From Mangifera indica (Eukaryota; Streptophyta; Magnoliopsida; Sapindales; Anacardiaceae), in assembly GCF_011075055.1 (NCBI RefSeq), contig NC_058148.1, positions 1,941,322-2,005,321 on the forward strand: a stretch of DNA of 64,000 nt, written 5' to 3'. The position numbers were made by a program, and so were the translations under genes. This document shows positions 1-12,077 of this stretch, one piece after another (the first letter of the stretch is position 1; each line of letters opens with the position of its first letter). Below the pieces are notes generated by a model. The model had not been told where the DNA came from, did not search any database, and saw only the letters and a list, made by a program, of their open reading frames with translations.

Positions 1-197
1 ATTCACTTATTTAAGCTTCTATTTCCGTTTTGAAAGGACTTAAATATCTCCAAAACATCTAAAAATATAATTCAAGATGCAAAACAAATTCAAACCATTA
101 AAATTAAATAAAACTTAAAAAATTTGATAAAATAAATTAAAATTCACTTTAAAAACATACTATTATAACCCTATTTGTGTGAATTTGATACACATGT
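1..197. repeat. 3' end of dispersed solo-LTR-like repeat
   Basis: This stretch matches 15838-16030 in the same orientation, with shared blocks such as the one reading aaaacatctaaaaatataat and the tail around cctatttgtgtg. It is therefore the end of a second copy of the 1.24 kb repeat at 14788-16030, cut off by the window edge. No coding potential is visible. Confidence 0.75.
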
Positions 198-258
198 CGA
201 GAGTTTGGGGATGCAATAAAACCTTGGATTTGACTGTATTTATAAACAACAGTCAAAT

Positions 259-640
259 TGATAGAACTTATTCTGGCTATGATATGCAACGAAGATTGTT
301 TGTTCTGAATCAAACAGGAATGTACTTATTTTTACTAAATTTATCCAGCTTGTGGTGTGGACGAAACCCCTTACAATGCTTATTAATTCTCTGTCGCCTT
401 TTAACAAAGCAGCAGCTACCTATTTATAATAGCAATTGAAACTAACGATGCTAATTATTCTCAACAAATAGAACCAAGTCTACCATATCCTAGAGTTCCT
501 AAAATGAAGCAATCTTAACAATAGCACCAATATCTCTTGTAACAACTAATAGTCAAGTCAATCCCTTATCTTCAGAGCTTCAACTGTGGCTTTAATCTTG
601 GTACTTGGGATTTGGTCTCCTTCTCTTTATAGGTCTAACA
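259..640 (-). repeat. 3' LTR of Reina-like element (382 bp)
   Basis: It begins TGATAG and ends TAACA on the plus strand. It is 12 bp longer than the partner LTR because the partner lacks a short stretch near plus-strand 594. A few substitutions also separate the two copies. Confidence 0.92.
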
Positions 641-660
641 TCTGTCGCCCCTGGGAGATC
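641..660 (-). other. Polypurine tract of Reina-like element
   Basis: Directly inside the 3' LTR the minus strand is purine-rich (around ccaggggcgacaga). This is the expected place for the plus-strand primer of reverse transcription. Confidence 0.5.
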
Positions 661-1985
661 AATCATGTCCTCATGATTAAAGTCTGGAAATTATTGTTCG
701 AACACATCCACTGGCTCCCACGTTGCTTCCTCGGTAGGAAGGTGTTGCCACTCAACAAGAATTTCAGGCTATATTCGTTTGCCCACTTTGACCCACCGAT
801 TCATTTTAATTGCTTTGGGACTGACCTATAAACTTCCATCATCCAAGACTGGTGGTACTGAACTAATTGGAATTAAATTATCACCAATCCTTTTTTTAAG
901 ACAAGATATGTGAAAAACCAAATGGATTCGAGAACCTTCAGGAAGCGATAACTCATAAGCCATAACACCAATTTTTTTGATAATGGGATAAGGGCCAAAA
1001 AATTTACTTGCTAATTTTTGATTTGCCCTTCTGAAGACAGAATTCTATCAAAAGTGCTAGAGTTTTAAATACACTTGATCACCGACCTCAAATTGTTCAT
1101 CTCGTCGATGTTGGTCTGCCATCTGTTTCATCCTATTTTATGCCTTTTCCAAATTTTGTTTGAGCAATTTTAATAACTCATCTCGATTTGTCAGTTCTTG
1201 ATCAACTTCATTTACTGTAGCACTGTCTGGTAGATGCCGAATCATACTTGGGGGTGGCCGGTCATAGAGAGCTTGAAAAGGAGTGATGTCGATTGCACTA
1301 TTGAATGTTGTATTGTACCAAAATTCGGCCCATGGTAATTGGCTAATCCACTGTTTCGGGTTTTGACTTGTCATACAACGGAGGTATTGTTGAAGGCTTC
1401 AGTTAACTACTTCAGTTTGTCCATCGGTTTTCGGATGGTAGGCTGACGACATCTTTAATTGTGTGCCTTGTAATTTAAAAAACTCCTGCCAAAATTTGCT
1501 TGTAAACACGACATCCTGATCACTCACAATACTTCATGGGATTCCATGTAATCGAGCCACCCTATCAACGAACACTTTAGTTATACTTTTGGCATTAAAC
1601 GGATGGCTTATGGTGATAAAATGAGCGTACTTTGTTAACTTGTCCACCACAACAAATATCACACTTTTACCATGAGAATTTGAAAATCCTTCAATAAAAT
1701 CCATTGAGATGTCTTCCCATACTTGAGATGGTACTGGCAGAGGTTGCAACAGTCTCGCAGTTGTTTTAGATTCTACCTTATTGCATTGGCAAACATCGCA
1801 AGATGCCACAAAATTTTTGACATCTTTTCGCATGTTGAACCAGAAGAAGCTTTGCGTTAATCTTTTCAAAGTGCGTAGAACTCCTGAATGTCCACTAGTT
1901 TTGTTCGCATGAAATTCTTGTAGCAGACGTGTATTCAATTTTGAATCTGGAGGCACAACAACTCTCCCTTTAAAACGTAACAAGT
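642..1985 (-). pseudogene. Integrase and chromodomain remnant (Reina-like pol)
   Basis: The minus strand encodes the zinc-binding N-terminal domain (HANKTSGHSG, then CDVCQC, near 1790-1930), the catalytic core (DFIEGF, VVDKLTKYAHF) and, after a stop in the codon after GIP near 1535, the VSDQD segment with the second Asp. The next part (1138-1374) covers the end of the core. The C-terminal segment has the gypsy GPF/Y-type region (FFGPYPIIKKIG near 990) and a chromodomain tail (VEWQHLPTEEATWEP near 695-740). In autonomous elements integrase joins the cDNA to host DNA and the chromodomain biases target choice. At least four stops or frame changes break the frame, so this copy is inactive. Confidence 0.88.
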
Positions 1986-2118
1986 CATCTATCTAATCAA
2001 AATTAGGGTCTTTTTCAGCTGCACCTTCTTGTTTTGACAAGATTTACTAGACCCATGGATTATTCAAACATTCAGTTTTTAATTCATCCCAAATCTTAAA
2101 TTCAGGTATGGAAATTCC

Positions 2119-3330
2119 CTACAATATTACCGTTTCCTCCTCCCTGGACAAGGAATTTGCCACACTATTCTCTCTGCAAGGCTGGTATTTTATTTCATAC
2201 TCATATCCCAGGAGTTTGGTAACCCATTTTTGTTGTTTTGGCGTAATCACCCTCTGGTTTAGGAAATATCGCAAGATTCGTTGATCTGTCAGAATTTGGA
2301 ATTTTCTTTCTAATAAATATGGTCTCCAATTCTTTACCGCCTCCATTATTGCCAACATTTCCTTCGAATAAATAGGCCAAGCCTTTTTCTGAGGTCCTAA
2401 GGCTCGACTTAAGTAAGCTACAAGACGCCCTTTTTGAGACAATACTGCTCCTATACCAGCATCAGATGCATCAACTTCTATGACAAAGGTTTCCTGAAAA
2501 TTGGGAATTGCCAGTACAGGTGTGGTTGTCATGGCTTCTTTCAAAGCCTGAAATGCGGATTCTGCCTTTTCGTTCCAATTAAATTGGCCTTTTTTTAATA
2601 ATTGGGTAAGTGGTGCGACAATGGTCCCGTAGTTCCGAACAAATTTCCTGTAATATCCCATTAAGCCCAGAAATCCCTGAAGTTCAGTTACATTTCGTGG
2701 TTTCGGCCACCTCTTCATGGCTGCGATTTTGTTGTCATCAACTTGTACTCCTTCTCTTGAAATAAAATGCCCTAAGTATTCAATTTTAGTTTGGCCGAAA
2801 GCACATTTAGACTGCGTTAAAAAATTTTGTTCCTTGCTCAAGAATTCCAGTACTGTGCATAAATGACTTAAATGATCCTCCCAAGATTGACTATAGATTA
2901 GGATGTCATCAAAGGAAACCAATACAAACTTGCGTAATATGGCTTTAAAAATTGAATTCATCGTGGCTTGGAATGTTGAAAGGGCGTTGCACAAACCGAA
3001 TGGCATGACCAGATATTCATAATGGCCATTGTGGGTCTTGAATGCTGTTTTATGCACATCTTTGGGGTGAACTCGAATCTGATGATATCAGCTCTAAGGT
3101 CCAATTTAGTGAAATAGTGAGCTCCATATAATTCATCGATCATGTCATCCACTATTGGAATCAAAAATTGGTCTTTGATGGTCGCCTCGTTTAGTGCTTT
3201 GTAATCGGTATAAAACCTCCATATGTCGTCCTTCTTTTTAACCAGTAAAATCAGAGATGAAAAAGGACTTTGGCTAGGCCTAATAATTCCATTTTGTAGC
3301 ATTTCCGTCACTTGTCATTCGATTTCATTT
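2119..3330 (-). pseudogene. Reverse transcriptase and RNase H (Reina-like pol)
   Basis: Two overlapping minus-strand frames make up the reverse transcriptase and RNase H. The upstream frame (2958-3311) holds [11 protein letters not shown] and FTKLDLRA. A net one-base loss near 3087 then shifts the frame to 2119-3057, which holds the VMPFGLCNA block, the catalytic FDDILIYS motif and the LGHFIS block. RNase H follows with its first acidic residue in IEVDASDAGIGAVLS and the later LTDQRILRYF segment. In a live element this enzyme copies the RNA genome into DNA. Apart from the frameshift most catalytic residues remain, which suggests moderate age. Confidence 0.9.
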
Positions 3331-3665
3331 TTTTGAAAATATGCATAACGGTAAGGTCTCACATTTATAGCTGAAACTCCTTCTTTTAATAGAATTTTGT
3401 GGTCGATGTCCTTGGCTGGTGGTAATGATTTGGGCTCCTAAAAAATCTTGTAATAATTGGATAATATCTGGCTTATATCTTGAGAGTTATCTAGAGAGGT
3501 CTGAATATCATTTCCTGCATTTCCAAGGATTACTGTAAAAAGAGTCCCACAATTATTCAACTCCTTTTTGAGAGTTTGGATAGAAATTGCAGTTGAGGTT
3601 GGATCTCGTATCCCATGCAGTGTCTTCATCTCCCCTTCTGTATAAAACTGCATTACCAATTTATC

Positions 3666-3935
3666 TCAATCGCATAGAACTGGACCTAGTTTCTTAAGCC
3701 ATTGTATGCCTAACACAATATCCATCCCTTGAAGAGGAATTGCCAATAAAGTTACGGTAATTATGGTTCCTTGTATTTGTAACTTCACTTGGTCCATCTT
3801 TTCTTGGCATGCTAAGTACCCCCCATCAGTTATCTTCACCTTAAATTCATCTATAGGAGTGACTGGTAAATGTACTAGTTGAACCAACCTATCGCTTACA
3901 AAATTGTGACTAGAGCCGCCATCAACCAACACCAT
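3666..3935 (-). pseudogene. Aspartic protease (Reina-like)
   Basis: An 89-residue open stretch contains the retropepsin active-site loop as LVDGGSSHNF and the flap-side ILGIQWL motif typical of gypsy protease (VLGIQWLKKLGP). The D-G-G active site, instead of D-S/T-G, is seen in this clade as far as I know. It would cut the Gag-Pol polyprotein. Stops separate it from gag upstream and from the linker (3438-3659) downstream. Confidence 0.85.
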
Positions 3936-4084
3936 AACAGGCTAGCTTCCGATGAAGGCTTGTAATTTCAGAGTTCGTAGGCCCTTCCATCTTGAGAACG
4001 CATGAAAAGTAATTTCGGCTAGGTCACCATTTTTTTCTAATTCCCATTCTATCGCAGTTTGTTCGATTTCTTCGTTTCCTAAGT

Positions 4085-5071
4085 CACCTCCTTCAATCAT
4101 GAATAATGACGGTACAGTGCATTTATGTCCTAGCATGAACTTTTCATTATAGTTGAAACATTGACCCTTCTCTCTTCACCTTTGCATCTCATCCCAAGAC
4201 AGTCTTTTAAAAGTGGTTCCATTCCCATTTCAAGGAGTGACCATGGTGGATAAAAAGTTGGGATTGGTAATGGTCTGGTTATTTGATCTCTGAGTTGTGT
4301 TTTTCCCCAGGTTGAATCTCCCTTGCCTGCGTTTTCTGGTGATTTGCTCATCTTTCATTTTAGCGATGCTAATTGCATCTCGAAGTGATTATGGCCTGGC
4401 CATCCAGACTTCGTCTGCAATTTTGTCTTTCAATCCACCCAGAAAAGTTCCAATCAACGCCGTTTGTGGCCATCCTGTGACCCTATTTGCTAACCTCTCA
4501 AATTCACATTGATAGTCTCGTAAACTTCCAGTTTGCTTGACGCGGGATAAAGCTTCATCAAAGCACTTGTATCCAGTTGGACCAAATTGAGCTAGAACCT
4601 CTCTTTTAAAGATTTTCCAAGTAACGTTCACCCTTCGTCACGTTGGACTCGCTTAAGCCATTGCCACCATTGGTTAGCTTCCTCCTCTAGATGAAAGGTT
4701 GCAAGCTGAACCTTCCAAGTTTCATTGGTTTCCTAAAATTCAAAGTATTGCTCCGCACGGTTAAGCCATTCAGTTGGGTTATCACCTGCAAACTTAGGGA
4801 ATTCCAGCTTAATGAAGCAGTTTGATGGCTGAAATCCTTCTTCTGGCTCATTTCTCCATGATGAGGAACCAGGTTCAGTTGGTCCTGGTATGGCCTTCTC
4901 TCCAAAAATTCGAAGGCTTGAGATTGACTCTAACACTTCTTACAGCTTTCCTTCCATTACCGTGAGTCGAACCCGTGTTTCCCCATTCTTTGAAGTGGCG
5001 TTTCTGAGCAGGTCACGTATTTCTTGCAATTTGGTCTCAAGATGGTCAATTCAATCTATGTTTGTAGCCAT
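4085..5071 (-). pseudogene. Gag capsid-nucleocapsid (Reina-like)
   Basis: The likely start ATG is at 5071-5069 (MATNID), soon followed by a TGA. The capsid signature reads PKFAGDNPTEWLNRAEQYFEF near 4735-4800. The next blocks are QWWQWL, the FGPTGY segment and the LRDYQCEFERLANRV segment (4389-4631). The nucleocapsid end near 4110-4140 shows a GHKC piece of a CCHC knuckle. Several in-frame stops and shifts split it. In a working element Gag packages the RNA; here it is dead. Confidence 0.87.
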
Positions 5072-5080
5072 GATCAACCT

Positions 5081-5092
5081 GCTCTAATACCA
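5081..5092 (-). other. tRNA-iMet primer binding site (Reina-like)
   Basis: On the minus strand the 12-mer tggtattagagc lies 3 bp inside the 5' LTR. It differs by one base from the usual plant initiator-Met primer site (tggtatcagagc). Confidence 0.85.
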
Positions 5093-5095
5093 AGT

Positions 5096-5465
5096 TGATA
5101 GAACTTATTCTGGCTATGATATGCAACGAAGATTGTTTGTTCTGAATCAAACAGGAATGTACTTATTTTTACTAAATTTATCCAGCTTGTGGTGTGGACA
5201 AAACCCCTTACAATGCTTATTAATTCTCTGTCGCCTTTTAACAAAGCAGCAACTACCTATTTATAATAGCAATTGAAACTAATGATGCTAATTATTCTCA
5301 ACAAATTGAACCAAGTCTACCATATCCTAGAGTTCCTAAAATGAAGCAATCTTAACAGTAGCACCAATATCTGTTGTAACGGCTAATAGTCAAGTCAATC
5401 CCTTATCTTCAGAGCTTCAACTGCGGCTTTTGGGATTTGGTCTCCTCCTCCTTGTAGGTCTAACA
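5096..5465 (-). repeat. 5' LTR of Reina-like element (370 bp)
   Basis: Partner of the 259-640 LTR, with TG...CA ends and followed by the CAAAT duplication (5466-5470). It differs by one 12-bp deletion plus scattered substitutions. Confidence 0.92.
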
Positions 5466-5470
5466 CAAAT

Positions 5471-8400
5471 ATTCCTACTTCGAGTTTGAAAAAGTATTTG
5501 CTTAGAGCTTTTTTTTTTAAATTTTATTTATTAATAAACCAATTTCAATAACTTAGCTTTTTCTTGCGCGAATTGCAGAGCAATGGAGCAGTCATCCATA
5601 TATAATATTCTCTCATGATGAATGTGTGAAAGCAGGGGTGGAAAGATACAAACTGCTTGAGTTCTTATTATTGTTTAGCTTGAATTCTTTTGTTTTGCCG
5701 TTATCATCATATTAAAAATGTTTCATTAACTATTCTTCTTCTTTTTAAACAAATCAAATTTGATCCCAAATTAATTATCTTAAATTCAACTCAAACTTTA
5801 ACTAATTTTTTTTTTAAATTTAGTTCAGTCTAAATATATTTATGTGTAAAAGTGATATTTTGTTTCTAATAAAGTAAATAATAGTATAAGAATTTTGTAA
5901 ATTTTCATAATTTGATTTTTTTAACCTTTATAAAAATATATAATGAATTTTATAAATCCTTACATAAATATGTTTTTTATAGGAAAAAATATTTTTTTTT
6001 CAGGGAAATTAGAGAAATCATTTGAGAAAGAAGACCTATAACAGAAAGCGGCTTAAAACGTCTTATCCCATTAAATCTATTATATGAAAATAAATGAAAA
6101 ACAGAAACATACAAATAAAACAAGAAATGTGTTATTATCCCTTAACAAATAATCATGAGTGATTTCAACCCAAATTAATTTGAATCAAAATTTAATTAAA
6201 AATCAAATTTAACTTATTTTATTAATAAACAATAATATTAAAAAAAACAATAAAATTGTTGAATTAAACAGAATAAAATTGTCAATAAAATAAACTTCGG
6301 TGTAATGATGTAAAAAAGATATCAATCCCAGGCGAACAGCAATCTAAACCCAATCTAACTTAAATTTGAGTTCGCCCCTACAAATAATGTTACACTCACA
6401 AAGATATATGCAATTTCTTTCAAACAAAGTGACTTAGCAAGTACTTTTGCATGGCTATGTTATTCATTTTCACAGTACGTGCATCTAATAATTATATTTC
6501 CTTTTTATATATATCGTGGTTCCGATTATATTTTAACACATCGCTTTATATGAAAGAGTTCCTGTAGAATCGATATAATTATAATATTGTTTTAAAATTT
6601 CTTGACACATTTTAATAAAAAAGAGCCCAATCATGTACTGTTTATATAAATTGAGGGCTAGTACATCCTAACCCATCAATAATTGGATGACATGTGCCCG
6701 ACTTCACAGATTTAAATAAGGCATATAGTTTCCCTTGCCAAGAATAGACCAGCTCCTTGATTTTGATTGGACCTGGGGTCATATGCTTCTCAACCTTATG
6801 GACGCTTATTCAGGGTATAACCAAATCCCACGTTCCGTTGAGATAAAAAGTACGGCAATTCAAATAAATTAATTTGTTATTATATAATTAAATAAATAAT
6901 TGATTATTTTATTTTTAGTTTAAAATTATGTTATTATATAATGATAATATATTTATTTATTTATATATATTAATACCTAACAATTTATATATAAAAGGTT
7001 ATTGGTATCAAATCTGAATAATTTTAGTATTTATAATAATTCATTACATGAATAATTGATGGAATAAATCACAAAATTGAAAAATCTTTACACCTTTCAA
7101 TATTCTGCTTCTAAGGCCTAAAAAGAGAAGCGCAACATCAAAAAGATAGAAGATACACAAGTAAAGAAAACCCAGAATACAAATCAATGGAAGGAATGGA
7201 AGGTATTGAAGCAAAATCCAATCTTTAACGTAACATTATTGTTAGAGTAAATTTAGATTAGTCTAGCTAAAGAATATGCTATTCTATATAAGCACTTCTA
7301 TGAATAATATTGTTAGGTTTAGCAAAGGTTCCACTTTGAATTAGATATATATTTTGGTTTCTCTTTCTTTTGTCCTTGTAATAGTATTTGATTCTTTGTT
7401 ATCTTTTGTTAGGTATCATTTATTATCCTATATGATTCTTTATAGATACTCTAGGATCCATTATGAATTTATGTAATCTTGTTTTTTATTTTTGAACGGA
7501 TCAAAAACTTATAAAAAAGAAAATTAAAGATATATAAAATTATAAATAGGTACTCAAAAGAGTTGAATCAAGTATTGGTTGGTTTAATGAACTTAACTTT
7601 GGGCTCAAGTTTGAACTCAACAAGCTCGGGTGTTCTCAACTCTATGTCAAAAGTGAAAGTGAGGATTTGAGCTTTGCTCAAAAAATATATCTAAGTCTCA
7701 TAACTTATATATTTATACATTATTTATATATTTAAAATCATAGTAAGATTTTAAGTGTACAAATATAAATTTAAAACTTTTAGAGGGTTATATATTATAT
7801 TACAATTAAGCCACAAGCTTTGATCTGACTCGATTGTATGTCTTAAATCATTTAAGTATAAGACCAGAGTGATTCAAACTCAAATTTAACTCAACAATAA
7901 TCGAATTAAGTTATGTTATATACGAGTCAAGTCATGATTAACTAACAATTTTTTTTATTTTTAATAAGTTTTGCCAAATAAACCTTTAAATTTATTATTT
8001 TTTCTGCCAATTATGACATAGAAAAAAGTGGGTCATGAAATGGAAGTTTTTCATTTTTTTAATGGGTTGACCCAAAAAAATAAAAAGACTAATTTTATAT
8101 AATTAAAAAATAAATATTTATTTTTGTGATTGCTTCGTTAAGGCCCATGGGTGCATAGCCTAAAGACCCTCAGCTATGCCCCAAGCCTTGAGTTTTTGCT
8201 AGGGTAACTCAATACAGAAAACTGTCAAGTGATAGGCCTTGGAACGACCTAAAATATGGGTTTAGTGGGCCATATAGAATTGGGTCAATCCAACCTATTT
8301 TGCCACTAGAATTGATCGTGCAATTCAAAACAAAATCACTTCTTAATGCCTGCCTATAAAACACCACTAAAAACAAATGAAAATAAAACTATCCCCATTG

Positions 8401-9500
8401 TTGATACAACCGTCTCCATTTAATTCATAATTCACTTTGAATTTAGGCTCTCAAATTCATCAATGTCCTTTCACATTTTAAGATTATTTGTAGTTTTAAC
8501 ATATTTACTCAAGGGATAGATTTTGGGCTAAAGAATGACATTAGTATTAGAATTTATCTCATCAATGATTTATTTTCTTTTCTAATGATTTTTTTTCTCG
8601 TATAACCATTATTGTCATTTTTTGAAATTATCATTTACCCTCTTTGATGTTATTATTAACTTTTTTTAAGTTTATGAGTGAGTCAAGATTAAACTCACTC
8701 TTATTTGAATTTATTTTAATTTAATTATATCATTAATTTGTTACCTTATATAAATAAAAATCTAAAATACTCTTGTTATTCTATGATGACATTAAAATTT
8801 ATGATATATATAAAATTGATTTTCTTTTTCTATAATTAAAAAAGAAATTCTCAATGTCACTTTGTGAACTTGTGTAAATTGGACCATTAAAGTGCCCTTA
8901 AAAGAATTCAAATTCCGACCCCTCCGTGGGCACTTTAACAATTGTATTGAAGAGTGGCCATTTAATTATATAATAATATATTAATTTATTTTTATTAATT
9001 AATAGTCAACCTTTTTATAAGTAAAATATGATTAATATGTTTTCACAGTTTTTCAATGATTAATAAAATTTAAGTACGTCATTTTAGCAATTAAGAGGAG
9101 CATTTTGAAAAAACATAATTACAGCTTCCATTTTTATATCGATTATTTTATTAAATTTAAAAGTAATATTAAAAATCAGTAGTGCATGGGGCAGAAGGTA
9201 AACAAGCAAACTGAATTATTTATTTTTTCCTATATGCGGATAATAAATATAAATATAAACAGTAAAATTATTTTAAATTAATAATAAAATAAAATATTAC
9301 TCGTTTATACATGATCTGTTACAAATTTTTTAAGCAAATTATAATTCTTATTTTTAGACCAAATTAAATTGAAATTTTTTTATATTTAAAAACAAAGACT
9401 TAACATATTTGGTATTTCTCAAAATGGGTAGTAGATGGGTTTCTTTCATTGAGAAGTAAATACAATTTTCGAGGATAATTTTCTTTTTTTTTTATGGTCA
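5471..9500. other. AT-rich intergenic DNA
   Basis: Apart from the gypsy fragment at 6729-6852 I see no gene here. Composition is strongly AT with many poly-A/T tracts and no long open frame on either strand. Confidence 0.6.
6729..6852 (+). pseudogene. Isolated gypsy reverse-transcriptase fragment
   Basis: The plus strand reads FPLPRIDQLLD, then MDAYSGYNQIP, both hallmarks of Ty3/gypsy reverse transcriptase between fingers and palm (the LDAYSGYNQI block, including the first catalytic Asp). Homology stops abruptly on both sides in AT-rich DNA, so this is a short orphan of about 40 codons. The SGYNQI wording resembles the Athila/Tat side of gypsy more than the chromoviruses nearby; that is a weak inference. 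Confidence 0.75.
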
Positions 9501-9677
9501 TCTTAGAAGGAAAGAAGCCTGATGAAAGAACGTAAACTATGGTTTTGGCAACCAAATTGGTTTAATCGAAAAACTGATGACCAATTTGGTAAAAAATTAC
9601 TAGTTTTAGTGATTGAAATTGTTTTAAGTTGTATTTCAACTAGATTAATTACATTAGGTTTTAGTCCCAACATTATT

Positions 9678-9680
<3 letters not shown>

Positions 9681-9712
<32 letters not shown>
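9681..9712. repeat. (AT)n microsatellite
   Basis: About 16 uninterrupted AT dinucleotides. Confidence 0.95.
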
Positions 9713-9715
<3 letters not shown>

Positions 9716-10394
9716 TTTAGAGCTTTAACTGGATTAAGGCTCAATATGGTTATTAAAACATCTAGGTAAGCAAGAAAAAATAGAAATTCAAAGAAAATAC
9801 AAAATTATGACAAAAATAAGTGATTTTTTTTTTCCTGTCAATCCATTTTGCCTTTTTGATATAATTTTTCTTACAAAGCAAATAATAAAATTCTAATAAT
9901 AACAATTAATAATCATAAAAAAATATCCTCCTATACAAACTCTGTCAAAATCTTTGTCCCCTTCCAAGTCTCTCGGGACCCAAACTATCATCTCAAATCT
10001 AAATCTTCTTCACATCGATCTAGACAAGTTCCAAAATAAACAATTAAAATTGCTAGAATTAATGCAACTATCTATGGCTGTCTCTCAGTCCTCCGATAAA
10101 TCACTCCATCAAAATAAGGTTTTTTTTTTTTTTTTTTATAGCATTAAACTTCAACATCCAAATCTGCAGAAATAATCACAACAATGTTTCTACCATCTCC
10201 TACAAATCAAACCCATGTCAAATTAAGATAACAAGAAATTTTTATTCGAGTCAAATTACCTTTTCTACATTTAATCAAGAGCTATTCCATTCAATAACCA
10301 TTGTATAAAAAAAATAAACGTCAATTTTGAACGTATGTCATTTTTGGTTGCTTCCATTCAATAACCGTTTGAGGTAATTTACAAGTAATTTTCT

Positions 10395-11966
10395 TCATTT
10401 AGAAGTATTTGGATCCTCATCTCCATTGTCATCAGTGTGCTGATGTTGATGATGCTCCATTGGATTGTTTTGTTCAGAATTCATGTTTAAATTCCCTCTT
10501 GAGTATGCATTTAGAGCTGCCACCATTCCCAAATTTGAGTCTGACATTCCAAGGCCGAGATGTTGAGACGGCTGTTGCTGAATTAGCATTGAATTCAATT
10601 GTAATGGGCTTCCTCTTCCGTTTTGGAACTCGAGACTTCCCTGAAAATTGAATCTTGGCATGAAATGCAGAGGCGCTTGAAGGGTTGTGGTGGCAGATAT
10701 TGGAGCTGCTACTGTTGCTGATTGAAATGGCCACATCTGAGCTTGCTGGGTTTGTTCTTGTTGTTCGGATGATCCAGTTCCGGAGATTCCTGCACCACCA
10801 CCGCCTCCTCCGGTGGTCATCGGTAGCATCCAGAATGTGCCTCCGGTTGCAGTGGTGGGAGCAGGAGTGACTGCCCACATGGCTGTGGCGGGTAAAATAT
10901 TCGATGAACGAAACAAAGTGTTTGAAGATTCTCCTCGATTTTTTGGTAATTGTAAACCGCTTCCACTTTTAAAGGCTTTGTTGATTGAAGACGATTCTCC
11001 GCCGCCGCCACTTTCACTTTGTGATTGATTACCTTCTTTAAACAAGTCCTCCCTAAACCGCTTCCTCATGTAATTCTCAGTACTCGTGTCTTCTCCTCCG
11101 CCGCCGCCGCCTTCTCCAGGTGGGAGTGCTTCCGCTATCTGATCAGCTGTCATCAGATGGTAGTGCTGTTGTGGACGATGTAACCGTAACAAAGCCGTCC
11201 CTTCTTCAAAGTAAGGATGATGAGTCAAAGCTAAAGGCACATGGAAAGAATGAGGAGCTGACTTTGAAGGCGGAGCTGAAAGATTAGATCCACTGCTCCT
11301 TAAAGAATTATTCAAAGTCGTGAAATTCGCTGGAATTGTGCCCGTTCCAGTTGCTGCAATTATAGCAGGCTCAGCTTTCTGCAGTAACCATTTAATGGTT
11401 TCGCCGTCCGATTTGTGCCCCAGTTCACGAGTCAGTTGAAAAACTCTCGCAGCACATGTCGCCGGCATTCTTATCCGCCGTCCTCGCCTGTCCACTTTCG
11501 TGTGACGATCTTTGGTGGAGCGTTTCACAGGTGGGTTCGTCGCTGATATGGTCGAGGTAGCAGCAGTTGAGGCAGCAAAAGTTGCTGCAGCTGTCGTGGT
11601 CGTAACAATGGTTAAATTTTGATTATTCTTGGAAGAATCGTTGACGGGAGTAGATCTGGTGGCGATGGCCAGGGAGGCGTCAACGGAGGATGATAAAGAT
11701 GAGGAAGAAGATGAAGAAGGAGCTGAAACTGAAAGGCCAGCTTGGATGGAGATGGAGCCCATAAAAGGAGATGATCTGGGTGTGGTGGTGCCATCAAAAG
11801 AAGGGACCACAAGCTGAGCAGAAGAAGAAGAAGAGTGTTGTTGTTGAAGATGGTGGTGCCGATGAAGATGAGATTGATGGTGGGGCTCTGAACAAGAAGA
11901 ATTATTGATGTTGTTGGATTGGTTATGGCTGCTGCTGCTGGTTTGTTGCAAACCTGTACGTTCCAT
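10395..11966 (-). CDS. TCP8: Class I TCP transcription factor, TCP8-like
   Basis: An intact intronless frame of 523 residues. The TCP domain lies at about residues 149-207: the basic region [17 protein letters not shown], then helix [19 protein letters not shown], a loop, and helix [10 protein letters not shown], ending in [12 protein letters not shown]. After it come the [16 protein letters not shown] block, MWAVTPAP...GTFWMLP (about 363-382), GSPLQL and [17 protein letters not shown] (about 475-491), all features of the TCP8 subgroup. His/Gln/Ser-rich N-terminus and Gly-rich linkers look disordered. TCP8 binds GC-rich TGGGCC/GTGGG-type sites in the nucleus and acts in growth and defence signalling (family knowledge). 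Odd points: Arg160, Thr170, Lys192 and Lys197 replace residues that are usually Gly, Leu, Glu and Gln. The start is the first ATG after an upstream AT-rich leader. Other frames across it are shadows. Confidence 0.93.
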   Translation of the reverse strand: MERTGLQQTSSSSHNQSNNINNSSCSEPHHQSHLHRHHHLQQQHSSSSSAQLVVPSFDGTTTPRSSPFMGSISIQAGLSVSAPSSSSSSSLSSSVDASLAIATRSTPVNDSSKNNQNLTIVTTTTAAATFAASTAATSTISATNPPVKRSTKDRHTKVDRRGRRIRMPATCAARVFQLTRELGHKSDGETIKWLLQKAEPAIIAATGTGTIPANFTTLNNSLRSSGSNLSAPPSKSAPHSFHVPLALTHHPYFEEGTALLRLHRPQQHYHLMTADQIAEALPPGEGGGGGGEDTSTENYMRKRFREDLFKEGNQSQSESGGGGESSSINKAFKSGSGLQLPKNRGESSNTLFRSSNILPATAMWAVTPAPTTATGGTFWMLPMTTGGGGGGAGISGTGSSEQQEQTQQAQMWPFQSATVAAPISATTTLQAPLHFMPRFNFQGSLEFQNGRGSPLQLNSMLIQQQPSQHLGLGMSDSNLGMVAALNAYSRGNLNMNSEQNNPMEHHQHQHTDDNGDEDPNTSK

Positions 11967-12069
11967 TTGGTGGGTTTGTGGGCTAGTGACAAGCTTAACC
12001 TGAGAGACTTTCTGTCTATCTTAATTTTAAAAATAATTAATAATAATATATTTTATTTTCGCATACAAA

Positions 12070-12077
12070 TATTTATA
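12070..12077 (-). promoter_or_regulatory. Possible TATA box of TCP8
   Basis: The minus strand has TATAAATA about 105 bp upstream of the TCP8 ATG, preceded by a CT-rich stretch (12110-12200). Position fits a short 5' leader, but AT-rich context makes chance matches common. Confidence 0.3.

Larger units (their letters stand above)
259..5465 (-). mobile_element. Ty3/gypsy chromovirus, Reina-like, degenerate
   Basis: This is a complete LTR retrotransposon in reverse orientation. Two near-identical LTRs (259-640 and 5096-5465) start with TG and end with CA, and the element is flanked by the 5-bp duplication CAAAT at 254-258 and 5466-5470. The minus-strand order is gag, protease, reverse transcriptase, RNase H, integrase, chromodomain remnant, which is the chromovirus order. 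The small size (5.2 kb) and short LTRs suit the Reina clade; that clade call is an inference. Every domain carries stops or frameshifts, so it cannot make its own proteins. Confidence 0.92.

Noticed and set aside
9522..9728. 68-codon plus-strand frame
   Set aside because: Its end is coded by the AT microsatellite (IYIYIY) and no domain is visible.
10409..11992. Several frames on both strands across TCP8
   Set aside because: Shadows caused by the GC- and repeat-rich TCP8 coding region.
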